Shown one piece after another: positions 5,792 to 11,476 of a DNA stretch of 11,476 nt (position 1 is the stretch's first letter; the number at the start of each line of letters is the position of its first letter). The DNA is taken from assembly GCA_903847545.1 (NCBI GenBank), contig CAINDZ010000098.1, positions 1 to 11,476 of the forward strand, in the 5' to 3' direction. This stretch comes from an uncultured bacterium. Lineage in GTDB: Bacteria; Krumholzibacteriota; Krumholzibacteriia; LZORAL124-64-63. The notes under the pieces were generated by a model. It saw only the letters and a program-made list of their open reading frames with translations, did no database searches and was not told the origin of the DNA. A program made the translations under genes and the position numbers.

Positions 5792-6637
5792 TCAGCCGGC
5801 CCGGAACTCGACCCGGTACCCCGAGAATTTCCGCAGGTTGATGACGCCGCCGTCCAGCAGCAGGTACTGCCCCTTGATGCCGTCCAGCTGCCCCTGCACC
5901 TCGGGCGTCTTGTCGAGGTTGAAGCTGGCCACCTTGTCGGGCCAGGCCCTCACCGGGTAGCGGAACTGCCGCAATTGACGGTCCGCCGCGGGCAGCAGGC
6001 CCCGCTCGCCCCACGCCTCGAGGCGCGCGACGACCTGCGCGGCGAACGGCGCCAGCTCCTCGGCCGGCGGGTCGCCCTTGAGCATGCGCGACCAATGGGT
6101 GCGGTCGGCGAAGCCCTCGTCGCTGAGCCGCTTTTCCACCAGGCCCACGGCACGGCGGTCCGGCAGCACCGCCAGGGGCATCGCCGCCACGGCGCCCTGG
6201 TCGATCCAGCGCGACGGCACGTTCGGCCGCCGCGTGATGCCCACCTTGGCGCCGCTGGTCAGCGACACGTACAGGACATGCGGCTGGAAGCACTGCGCCT
6301 GTGCGAAGGACTCGTCGCGGCACGGGTGGTCGGCGTGGCCGTGGTGGCACAGCTCGGGCCGCACGATGCACATGTCGGCCTCGGGCCGCGACTGCGAGCA
6401 CGGGAAGCAATAGCCGTCGCCGAACGTCTTCTTCATGGCGCGGCCGCACAGCGTGCAGCGGATCTCGCCCGTGAACCGCAGGTGGACCGGCCCGCCCAGG
6501 TGCGGCGCCAGCGCGTGATCGGGCGCGGGCTCGCCCCCGACCGTCGCATCGGCCAGGCTGTAGGCCACGGGGTCGCCGTCGGCCACGCGCATCTTGCGCA
6601 GGACGCCGGACCAGACGACGGGCGGCAGGTTCGCCAC
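5792..6637 (-). CDS. DUF2797 family protein (zinc-binding, GIY-YIG-like C-terminal half)
   Basis: A 281-aa protein from a GTG at 6637, with GGGAG 7 nt upstream. It shows the DUF2797 pattern: 'GEIRCTLCGRAMKKTFGDGYCFPC', with the first Cys pair at 61/64 and the second at 77/80, then 'DMCIVRPELCHHG' and further Cys at 106 and 116, most likely zinc ligands. After these come 'HVLYVSLTSGAKVGITR' (about 120-136) and 'SRWIDQGA' (142-149). The tyrosine strand, KVGITR and conserved Arg143 recall a GIY-YIG/T5orf172-like nuclease core; for this family the biochemical role is not established. Length is usual for the family. It is cytoplasmic (no signal or membrane segment). It lies 24 bp after the aspartic protease gene in the same direction, so it is the second gene of that transcript, although no functional link between the two is evident. 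Confidence 0.88.
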   Translation of the reverse strand: MANLPPVVWSGVLRKMRVADGDPVAYSLADATVGGEPAPDHALAPHLGGPVHLRFTGEIRCTLCGRAMKKTFGDGYCFPCSQSRPEADMCIVRPELCHHGHADHPCRDESFAQAQCFQPHVLYVSLTSGAKVGITRRPNVPSRWIDQGAVAAMPLAVLPDRRAVGLVEKRLSDEGFADRTHWSRMLKGDPPAEELAPFAAQVVARLEAWGERGLLPAADRQLRQFRYPVRAWPDKVASFNLDKTPEVQGQLDGIKGQYLLLDGGVINLRKFSGYRVEFRAG

Positions 6638-6661
6638 GGGTACGCTCCCGGTAGTGATCGG

Positions 6662-8533
6662 TTAGTAGTAGTCGGCCAGCGCCAGCTCGCGCACCGAGCC
6701 GTCGGCCATCGTCAGCTTCACCTTCGTGCCCGCGGCCGCGCGCGACCACGCGGCCCAGTGCCTCCACCAGCCGGCGTCGATCGCCTGGCCGTCCAGCGCG
6801 GTGATGCGGTCGCCCTTCCGCCAGCCCGCGGCCTCGGCCGGGCTGCCCGGGGCGATGTGGTCGATGACCAGCGCCCCGTCCTCCGGGTGCGGCTGCAGGC
6901 CGGTGCGGTCGCGGGACTGCGGCGCGGCGAAGTCCTTGCCGGGCTCCAGCCACAGGCAGTCGTGCGGGTAGTCGAACAGCACCCGGAAGCGGCCCAGGAT
7001 GCCGGCGCCCAGGTTGCCCGCCAGCTTGGCCGTGTCGAAGGCGCCGCCCACGTCCTGCCGGTGGAACGAGGTGGGCACGTCCAGCATCTCGTAGCCGGCG
7101 ATGGTCACCTTGGCGACGCGGGCCAGCGCGATCTCCATCGTGCCCCCCACGCCCCCGCCCACGGCGGTCGACTGGCGCCGGCCCTCCAGCAGGCGGTTGT
7201 CGTCGGTGTAGCGACGGAACAGCGTCAGCGCGTTGCCCTGGCCGGTGTCCAGCATGACGGTGGCCTCGGGCAGCCCCTCGATCGCCAGCTGCACCAGCTT
7301 GTGGCCGTCGTTGGCCGGCAGCACCTCGAGCCGGTGGCCGGCGCCTTCGTACCGGAACAGCGCGGGGTCCAGGAAACGGATGCGCTGGTTCGGGTAGTCC
7401 AGGTCCACGACCAGGTCCTGGAACACCTCCTTGCCCAGGATGACGGGCATGTCGCGTCCCATGCGCCGGCCGATGGACGACAGGTCCAGCGTCGCGGCCA
7501 CCAGCGGCCCCAGCTTCAGGTCGCCCACCTCGATGGTGACGCCCTCGACCAGCCCGGCGGTCGTCGTGCCGCCCACGCCCTGCGCGGGCAGGGCGCCCGC
7601 GGGCTTGTGGCCCAGCTTCGCCGCCATCGCCGTGTCGAGCACCGTCATGCCGGCGCCCGAGTCCAGCAGGATGTCGGAGGGCACGCCGTCGACCAGGCCC
7701 TTCATGTAGATATAGCGTTCGAGGTGCAGCTCGATCGGCACCCACGCCGTGGCGGCCATGCCGGACGGCAGGTGGAACAGGCGCGTCACGGCCGCGGCGC
7801 CCGGCCGGCGGAAGACGTCGTCGCCCAGGCCGGCGTTGACCTGCACCGTCGTCCAGGTCACGGTCTGGTTCTCGAGCGCGTTCTCGGCCAGCGTCTCCTG
7901 GCGGAAGGCGACCCGGCGCCCGTCGACCTCGCGCAGGTCCAGCTCGTGGGTCCACGAGACGTGCCCGTCGGTGGTGTCGCGGGTCCAGGTGGACTCGCCC
8001 GTGGCCGCGTCCAGCAGGATGTCGAACGTATCGCCGTCGGGGTACGCGAAGCGCAGGACGGCCCAGGTGCGCCCGTCGCGCGGCTCGTCGGCGGCACGCG
8101 TCACCTCGACGCCCTCGCCGCGCAGGTGCCGGTTGAACGCGCGGTCCAGCCCGCGCTGGGCGTTGAGCACCTTCTCGCGCCCGAGGTCCTCGACCTGTCC
8201 GCTGGCATTGACCGACCAGGCGTCGGCGCCGTCCAGCACGTCGACGCCCTTCATCACCTTCAGGTCGAACGCGGTGCGCTGGCGGCCGTCCTGCCGCAGC
8301 TTCACCGACAGCGTGCCCTTGAGCCCGGCCACCTCGATGGCGCCGTCCAGCGCCATGTCGCGCACGGCGTCCAGCCCGGCCCAGCCGCCCAGCCACGCGA
8401 CATACTTCTCGACCAGGGGAGCGGCCTCGGGGGCCACGGCGGCGCGAACCGGCGCGGCGGCGCCGGCCACCAGCGCGACGGCGGCCGCGAGGGCCAGGGG
8501 CGCCACGCGGCGCAGCGGAATGGTGCGGGTCAT
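6662..8533 (-). CDS. Secreted retropepsin-like aspartic protease with C-terminal PDZ domain
   Basis: A 623-aa protein with an ATG at 8533 and a GAGAGG site 6 nt upstream. Residues 1-32 are a Sec signal peptide (MTRTIPLRRVAPLALAAAVA, cleavage near VRAA). Residues about 35-245 form a beta-rich domain ('LVEKYVAWLGGWAGLDAVRD...', 'DILLDAATGESTW') of the kind seen in LolA-like/outer-membrane-lipoprotein carrier folds in front of such proteases. Two aspartic protease half-sites follow in one chain: ILLDSGAGMTVLD (Asp291) and VMLDTGQGNALTL (Asp429), each with a downstream hydrophobic-Gly flap-like strand ('VILGKEV', 'GAGILGRF'). Residues about 550-615 are a PDZ domain ('GALVIDHIAPGSPAEAAGWRKGD'). 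This layout is common for periplasmic or surface 'aspartyl protease family' proteins with a PDZ. The substrate is unknown. It is the first gene of a two-gene transcript with DUF2797; the upstream 205-bp region is shared with the divergent SpmAB gene. Confidence 0.88.
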   Translation of the reverse strand: MTRTIPLRRVAPLALAAAVALVAGAAAPVRAAVAPEAAPLVEKYVAWLGGWAGLDAVRDMALDGAIEVAGLKGTLSVKLRQDGRQRTAFDLKVMKGVDVLDGADAWSVNASGQVEDLGREKVLNAQRGLDRAFNRHLRGEGVEVTRAADEPRDGRTWAVLRFAYPDGDTFDILLDAATGESTWTRDTTDGHVSWTHELDLREVDGRRVAFRQETLAENALENQTVTWTTVQVNAGLGDDVFRRPGAAAVTRLFHLPSGMAATAWVPIELHLERYIYMKGLVDGVPSDILLDSGAGMTVLDTAMAAKLGHKPAGALPAQGVGGTTTAGLVEGVTIEVGDLKLGPLVAATLDLSSIGRRMGRDMPVILGKEVFQDLVVDLDYPNQRIRFLDPALFRYEGAGHRLEVLPANDGHKLVQLAIEGLPEATVMLDTGQGNALTLFRRYTDDNRLLEGRRQSTAVGGGVGGTMEIALARVAKVTIAGYEMLDVPTSFHRQDVGGAFDTAKLAGNLGAGILGRFRVLFDYPHDCLWLEPGKDFAAPQSRDRTGLQPHPEDGALVIDHIAPGSPAEAAGWRKGDRITALDGQAIDAGWWRHWAAWSRAAAGTKVKLTMADGSVRELALADYY

Positions 8534-8664
8534 CGGGAACCTCTCGGGGCTGGCGACGGGATCGGGGGAACGGGCGCAACAGGCAGTGTACGGCGCGCGC
8601 GCCGTTCCGGTTCCACCCTACGCCATGCGCGGCGCGCCGTCGACGGCCGGCGCGCGCTCGGGGC

Positions 8665-8693
8665 ATGACAGCCGCCCCGCGGCCCGCTATGCT
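8665..8693 (+). promoter_or_regulatory. Sigma70-type promoter of the SpmAB-like gene
   Basis: ATGACA (8665-8670, 5 of 6 to TTGACA) and TATGCT (8688-8693, 4 of 6) are separated by exactly 17 nt. Transcription would start near 8700 and give a leader of about 39 nt before the ATG at 8739. It lies in the divergent gap 8534-8738; a weaker TACACT box for the opposite gene (8585-8590) has no acceptable -35. Confidence 0.5.
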
Positions 8694-8738
8694 GCGCCGG
8701 CGCGCCCCCGCGGGCGCCCCCCTTCCACAGGAGAACGG

Positions 8739-9965
8739 ATGCTCAACCGGATCTGGACCTTCTTCTTCCTCGGCGGCTTCGTGGCCGCGGTCGGGCGCAC
8801 CCTGGCCGGGCACAGCGAGGTCTGGCGCGCGATGGTCGGCGCCAGCTTCGACATGGCCAAGACCGGCTTCGAGATCGCCCTGGGCCTGACGGGCATCATG
8901 TGCCTGTGGCTGGGCATCATGAAGATCGGCGAGCGCGGCGGCGCCGTGGAGTTCCTGGCCCGCGTCTTCAGCCCCCTCGGCCGCCGCCTGTTCCCGGGCA
9001 TCCCCGCGGGACATCCCGCGCACGGCAGCATCGTGATGAACATGGCCGCGAACATGCTGGGCCTGGACAACGCGGCCACGCCCGTCGGCCTCAAGGCGAT
9101 GGGCCAGATGCAGGAGCTGAACCCGCACAAGGACACCGCCAGCAACGACCAGATCCTCTTCCTGGTGATCAACGCCTCGTCGGTGACCATCGTGCCGACG
9201 ACCATCCTCGCCTTCCGCGCCCAGCTGGGCGCCGCCGACCCCACCGACGTGTTCCTGCCGATCCTCGTGGCCACGTTTTGCTCGACGATGGCCGGGCTGC
9301 TGGCCACCGGCCTGATCCAGCGCCTGCGCCTGTGGGACAAGGTGGTGCTGGCCTACCTGGGCGGCATGACCGCGGTGGTCGGCGGGCTGGTGGCGTACTT
9401 CGCGCAGCTGGACCAGGCCGCGCTCGAGACGCAGTCCTCGCTGCTGGCCAACGGGCTGATCTTCGGGATGATCCTGGCCTTCATCGGGGCCGGCCTGCGC
9501 CGCCGCGTCGACCTGTTCGACAGCTTCGTCGAGGGCGGCAAGGAGGGCTTCCACGTCGCGATCGGCATCGTGCCCTACCTGGTGGCGATGCTCGTGGGCA
9601 TCGGCGTGTTCCGCGCCAGCGGCGCCTTGGAACTGATCCTCGACGGCGCGCGCGCCCTGGTCACCTCCGTCGGCGGCGACACGCAGTGGGTCGAGGGCCT
9701 GCCCACCATGCTGATGAAGCCGCTCAGCGGCAGCGGCGCCCGCGGCATGATGATCGAGACGATGAAGAACAGCGGCGCCGACTCGTTCGCCGGCCGCCTG
9801 GCCTGCACCATCCAGGGCAGCAGCGAGACCACCTTCTACGTGCTGGCGGTGTACTTCGGCTCGGTCGGCATCCGCAAGACGCGGCACGCCGTGGCCTGCG
9901 GCCTGATCGCCGACCTGGCGGGGTTCATCGCGGCGATCGGGATGGCGTACCTGTTCTGGGGGTAG
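8739..9965 (+). CDS. Fused SpmA-SpmB membrane protein (nucleoside recognition/Gate domains)
   Basis: A 408-aa integral membrane protein. The ATG at 8739 has AGGAG 6 nt upstream. The N-terminal half (about 1-200) is SpmA-like: the marker 'NMLGLDNAATPVGLKAMGQM' (about 104-124) followed by 'LFLVINASSVTIVPTT'. The C-terminal half (about 225-408) is SpmB-like, with 'PLSGSGARGMMIETM' (about 327) and 'TIQGSSETTFYVLAVYFGSV' (about 358). Both halves hold several hydrophobic helices. In spore formers spmA and spmB are separate genes needed for spore core dehydration. Fused forms occur widely in non-sporulating Gram-negatives, where the role is not settled (small-molecule or nucleoside-related transport is proposed for Gate-domain proteins). 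It is probably monocistronic. No clear terminator follows: a perfect palindrome TTGCGCCGGCGCAA (9979-9992) just after the stop has no T-tract. Confidence 0.93.
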   Translation: MLNRIWTFFFLGGFVAAVGRTLAGHSEVWRAMVGASFDMAKTGFEIALGLTGIMCLWLGIMKIGERGGAVEFLARVFSPLGRRLFPGIPAGHPAHGSIVMNMAANMLGLDNAATPVGLKAMGQMQELNPHKDTASNDQILFLVINASSVTIVPTTILAFRAQLGAADPTDVFLPILVATFCSTMAGLLATGLIQRLRLWDKVVLAYLGGMTAVVGGLVAYFAQLDQAALETQSSLLANGLIFGMILAFIGAGLRRRVDLFDSFVEGGKEGFHVAIGIVPYLVAMLVGIGVFRASGALELILDGARALVTSVGGDTQWVEGLPTMLMKPLSGSGARGMMIETMKNSGADSFAGRLACTIQGSSETTFYVLAVYFGSVGIRKTRHAVACGLIADLAGFIAAIGMAYLFWG

Positions 9966-9980
9966 GCGGACCGCGGAGTT

Positions 9981-10003
9981 GCGCCGGCGCAAGTCGGCCG
10001 GAA
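9981..10003. repeat. Dispersed repeat, copy 1 (downstream of SpmAB)
   Basis: GCGCCGGCGCAAGT (9981-9994) directly followed by CGGCCGGAA (9995-10003). Both words recur, in the same order, at 10776-10789 and 10796-10804. This copy overlaps the palindrome TTGCGCCGGCGCAA (9979-9992) and lies 16 bp after the SpmAB stop codon. Confidence 0.5.
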
Positions 10004-10020
10004 GTCACGGCAAACAGGTC

Positions 10021-10099
10021 CGAATGCCATTAAGATATTTTATTTGAACGTTTTAAATTCAATCACCCCCTTGGGTCCCGCGAATTTCATTTAGATATT
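10021..10099. repeat. AT-rich direct repeat, two copies exactly 60 bp apart
   Basis: The 19-mer CGAATGCCATTAAGATATT (10021-10039) recurs as CGAATTTCATTTAGATATT (10081-10099), 16 of 19 bases identical and exactly 60 bp apart. Between the copies is a TTGAA-N9-TTCAA inverted repeat (10044-10062). The whole stretch 10021-10160 is far richer in A+T than the rest of the window. It lies directly upstream of the promoter of the ArsR-type fusion gene, so the repeats may be upstream activator or curvature elements. Confidence 0.45.
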
Positions 10100-10104
10100 C
10101 ATAA

Positions 10105-10145
10105 AAACAGATTGCCATGCCTGTCCCCAATCGCTATATCTGTTT
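10105..10145. promoter_or_regulatory. Probable operator: inverted repeat spanning the promoter
   Basis: AAACAGAT (10105-10112) and ATCTGTTT (10138-10145) are a perfect 8-bp inverted repeat with a 25-bp spacer, centre to centre 33 bp or about three helical turns. The left arm touches the -35 box and the right arm overlaps the -10 box. A dimeric HTH protein bound to both arms would block RNA polymerase. The ArsR-type protein encoded next is the natural candidate (autoregulation). Confidence 0.5.
10112..10140 (+). promoter_or_regulatory. Sigma70-type promoter of the ArsR-GIY-YIG fusion gene
   Basis: TTGCCA (10112-10117, 5 of 6) and TATATC (10135-10140, 4 of 6) are 17 nt apart. The predicted start near 10147 leaves a leader of about 25 nt, and an AT-rich upstream region may help binding. 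Confidence 0.6.
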
Positions 10146-10171
10146 CGACCTTCATCGAAATGGAAGCCGCC

Positions 10172-11224
10172 ATGTCCGAACAGGAACACGCCACCCGCCT
10201 GCTGCAGGCCCTGGCCGACCCGACGCGCCTGCGCCTGGTCGCCGCGCTGCTGGAGCAGCCCGCCTGCGTCGAGGAGCTGGCCGAGCGGCTGGGCCTGGCC
10301 GCCCCGACCATCTCGCACCACCTGGGCAAGCTCGACCAGGCCGGCCTGCTGAACCGCCGGCGCGAGCAGTACTACACCGTGTGCGAGGCGCGCCCCGGGC
10401 CGCTGCAGCGCACCCTTCGGGAACTGGTCGACCTGGCCACCGGACAGCCCGCGGCCGAGCAGGCCCGGCTGGAGCAGCACCGGCAGCGCATCCTGGGCGC
10501 GTTCTTCGCGGACGGCCGCCTGCGGCAGCTGCCGGCGCAGCGCAAGAAGCGGCAGGTGGTGCTCGCGGCGCTGGCCGCCGATTTCGAGCCCGGCCGCGAG
10601 TACGCCGAGGACGAGGTCAACGCGATCATCGGCGCGCGCCACGACGACTACTGCACGGTGCGGCGCGAGCTGGTCGACGACGGCCTGCTGCAGCGCGGCA
10701 AGGCCGCAGGCCCCGGGCTGCGGTATCGACTCGCCGGGGACGTGAACGTGCCGCGGCTGCCGGCGCCGGGAACAGGCGCCGGCGCAAGTGCCGCCCGGCC
10801 GGAAAGGACGAGGACGATGGAGAACGAGGCGACGGTGACGCCGAAGACCGACCGGCAGCGCCGCAAGGAATGGATCGAGCTCTACAAGCAGGCGCGCAAG
10901 ACGGCCGGGGTGTACTGTATCCGCAACACGGTCACGGGGCGGGTGCTGCTGGGCAGCAGCGTGAACCTGCACGGGCCGTTCAACCGGCACCGCACCGAGC
11001 TGCGGCTGGGCAGCCACCGCTGCCCCGCGCTGCAGGCCGACTGGAACCGGCTGGGCGAGGATGCGTTCGCGTTCGAGGTCCTCGACGCCGTGCCGGCCGA
11101 GCTGGCCGGGCTCGAGCGCGACGAGGCGCTGCGGCAGCTGGAGAAGAAGTGGCTTGCCGCCCACCAGCCGCTAGCCGACCGTTGCTACAACACGAGCGAG
11201 AAGATCCGCGTCCGGCAATTCTGA
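10172..11224 (+). CDS. ArsR-type HTH / DUF2087 / GIY-YIG nuclease fusion protein
   Basis: A 350-aa protein. The ATG at 10172 has GGAAG 5 nt upstream; an ATG 12 bp earlier has no site. Residues 1-75 are an ArsR/SmtB winged helix (LLQALADPTRLRLVAALLEQ; recognition helix APTISHHLGKLDQAG). The metal-binding ELCVCDL motif of ArsR is absent (ACVEELAE, one Cys32), so the signal is probably not a metal. Residues about 123-186 match DUF2087 (KKRQVVLAALAADFEPGREY...'EDEVNAII..HDDYCTVRRELVDDGLL'). A 30-residue Pro/Gly/Ala linker leads to Met216, then a GIY-YIG-type domain (about 230-345): GVYCIRN...GRVLLGSSVNL, NRHRTEL, 'LQADWNRLGEDAFAFEVL'. 'LLG' stands in place of 'YIG'. In related genomes ArsR-DUF2087 proteins and small GIY-YIG proteins usually occur as separate genes; here they are one frame. 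ATG 10817 (Met216) has AAGGA 8 nt upstream and might also give a free GIY-YIG product. Confidence 0.88.
   Translation: MSEQEHATRLLQALADPTRLRLVAALLEQPACVEELAERLGLAAPTISHHLGKLDQAGLLNRRREQYYTVCEARPGPLQRTLRELVDLATGQPAAEQARLEQHRQRILGAFFADGRLRQLPAQRKKRQVVLAALAADFEPGREYAEDEVNAIIGARHDDYCTVRRELVDDGLLQRGKAAGPGLRYRLAGDVNVPRLPAPGTGAGASAARPERTRTMENEATVTPKTDRQRRKEWIELYKQARKTAGVYCIRNTVTGRVLLGSSVNLHGPFNRHRTELRLGSHRCPALQADWNRLGEDAFAFEVLDAVPAELAGLERDEALRQLEKKWLAAHQPLADRCYNTSEKIRVRQF
10776..10804. repeat. Dispersed repeat, copy 2 (inside the linker of the fusion gene)
   Basis: GCGCCGGCGCAAGT (10776-10789), then a 6-bp insertion (GCCGCC), then CGGCCGGAA (10796-10804). It repeats the two words found at 9981-10003 downstream of the SpmAB gene. 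Here it encodes part of the linker between the DUF2087 and GIY-YIG domains and ends 12 bp before the internal ATG at 10817, so this linker looks like a former intergenic region. Confidence 0.5.
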
Positions 11225-11253
11225 CCGCGCGCGCACGCCAAACCCGGAGGTCC

Positions 11254-11476
11254 GCATGTCCGCCCGTCGCACCCTGCCCCTGCTGCTCGTCCTGCCGGCG
11301 CTGGTCCTCGTGGCGCTGGCCCTGCCGGCCGCCGCCGCGTTCGACGACGACTTCACGGGCGCCACGCTGCGCGTCGACCTGGCGCACACGGGCAACGCGA
11401 ACGAGGAAATCGTCGCGCTGGACCGCCTGTACCTGGAGGGCGCGTGGCCCGGCGCGCGCGTGAAGCTGGTCGACAC
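11254..11476 (+). CDS. Secreted M64 (IgA-protease-type) peptidase, N-terminal fragment
   Basis: The ATG at 11254 has GGAGG 5 nt upstream, and the frame runs off the right edge after 74 codons. Residues 1-28 are a Sec signal peptide (MSARRTLPLLLVLPALVLVA, cleavage after PAAAA). The mature start reads FDDDFTGATLRVDLAHTGNA and then 'EEIVALDRLYLEGAWPGARVKLVD'. This matches the N-terminal domain that precedes the metalloprotease domain in M64 peptidases (family pattern 'tlRvDy.htG....e.f.ld.iy.EgpWpGs...LiD'). The zinc HExxH part lies beyond the window. It starts 29 bp after the fusion gene's stop, so the two are probably co-transcribed, although the link may be only positional. Confidence 0.85.

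Noticed and set aside
8585..8604. TACACT -10 box for the aspartic protease gene and the CGGCGCGCGCGCCG palindrome beside it
   Set aside because: No acceptable -35 at 15-19 nt, and a 14-nt GC-only palindrome is expected by chance in such GC-rich spacer DNA.
5469..9992. A minus-strand frame of about 1500 codons that stays open across several genes
   Set aside because: It is antisense or out of frame to the protease, DUF2797 and SpmAB genes, which have clear domains and RBSs. Its product is Arg/Gly/Pro/Ala low-complexity, the usual artefact of 70% GC DNA.
9979..9992. TTGCGCCGGCGCAA as a terminator of the SpmAB gene
   Set aside because: It is a perfect palindrome but has no T-tract on either strand and no loop-forming spacer.
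10817..11224. A separate GIY-YIG gene from ATG 10817
   Set aside because: The frame is continuous with the ArsR-DUF2087 part without a stop, so a fusion is annotated. The internal start is kept as a finding only.
1..11476. CRISPR arrays, insertion sequences, integrases, tRNA or rRNA genes
   Set aside because: No regularly spaced repeats, terminal inverted repeats with a transposase, or conserved RNA gene sequences could be found by reading both strands.

Overview
The window is about 70% GC with tightly packed genes. No hallmark gene fixes the taxon. A fused SpmA/SpmB membrane protein, an M64-type secreted peptidase, a DUF2797 protein and an envelope operon of L,D-transpeptidases with a lipobox lipoprotein point to a Gram-negative, high-GC environmental bacterium, perhaps myxobacterial/deltaproteobacterial or from the FCB superphylum (Krumholzibacteria/Eisenbacteria-like). 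That assignment is inference only.

Layout. (1) 1-1632, minus strand: the start of an operon that runs off the left edge. It holds a 95-aa ribosomal natural-product (RiPP)-like precursor with a Cys-Cys-Ser-Cys cluster, then an LpxL/HtrB-like acyltransferase coupled by a TTGA overlap, then 3 bp later an unidentified gene cut at base 1. (2) 1758-5142, minus strand: an envelope operon read in the order small helical lipoprotein, large membrane-anchored L,D-transpeptidase, small membrane-anchored L,D-transpeptidase (ATGA overlap), and a secreted cysteine-free protein resembling the start of a YkuD fold. An intrinsic terminator at 1758-1793 closes it and separates it from the RiPP-like operon. (3) 5143-5791: a 649-bp non-coding interval with a strong-looking minus-strand promoter, a nested hairpin region of about 80 nt immediately downstream of it, and an intrinsic terminator for the next operon. 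(4) 5792-8533, minus strand: a secreted retropepsin-like aspartic protease with a PDZ domain, followed by a DUF2797 protein. (5) 8739-9965, plus strand: a fused SpmA-SpmB protein with its own sigma70-like promoter. (6) 10112-11476, plus strand: an AT-rich promoter with an inverted repeat across its -35 and -10, then a three-domain ArsR-HTH/DUF2087/GIY-YIG fusion, then the N-terminus of an M64 peptidase cut at the right edge.

The parts most worth following are the RiPP-like precursor with an acyltransferase (possibly a lipidated peptide system whose other genes lie left of base 1), the ArsR-GIY-YIG fusion with a possible internal start and its probable operator, and the orphan promoter plus structured RNA at 5502-5611. 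No rRNA, tRNA, CRISPR array, insertion sequence or integrase was found.
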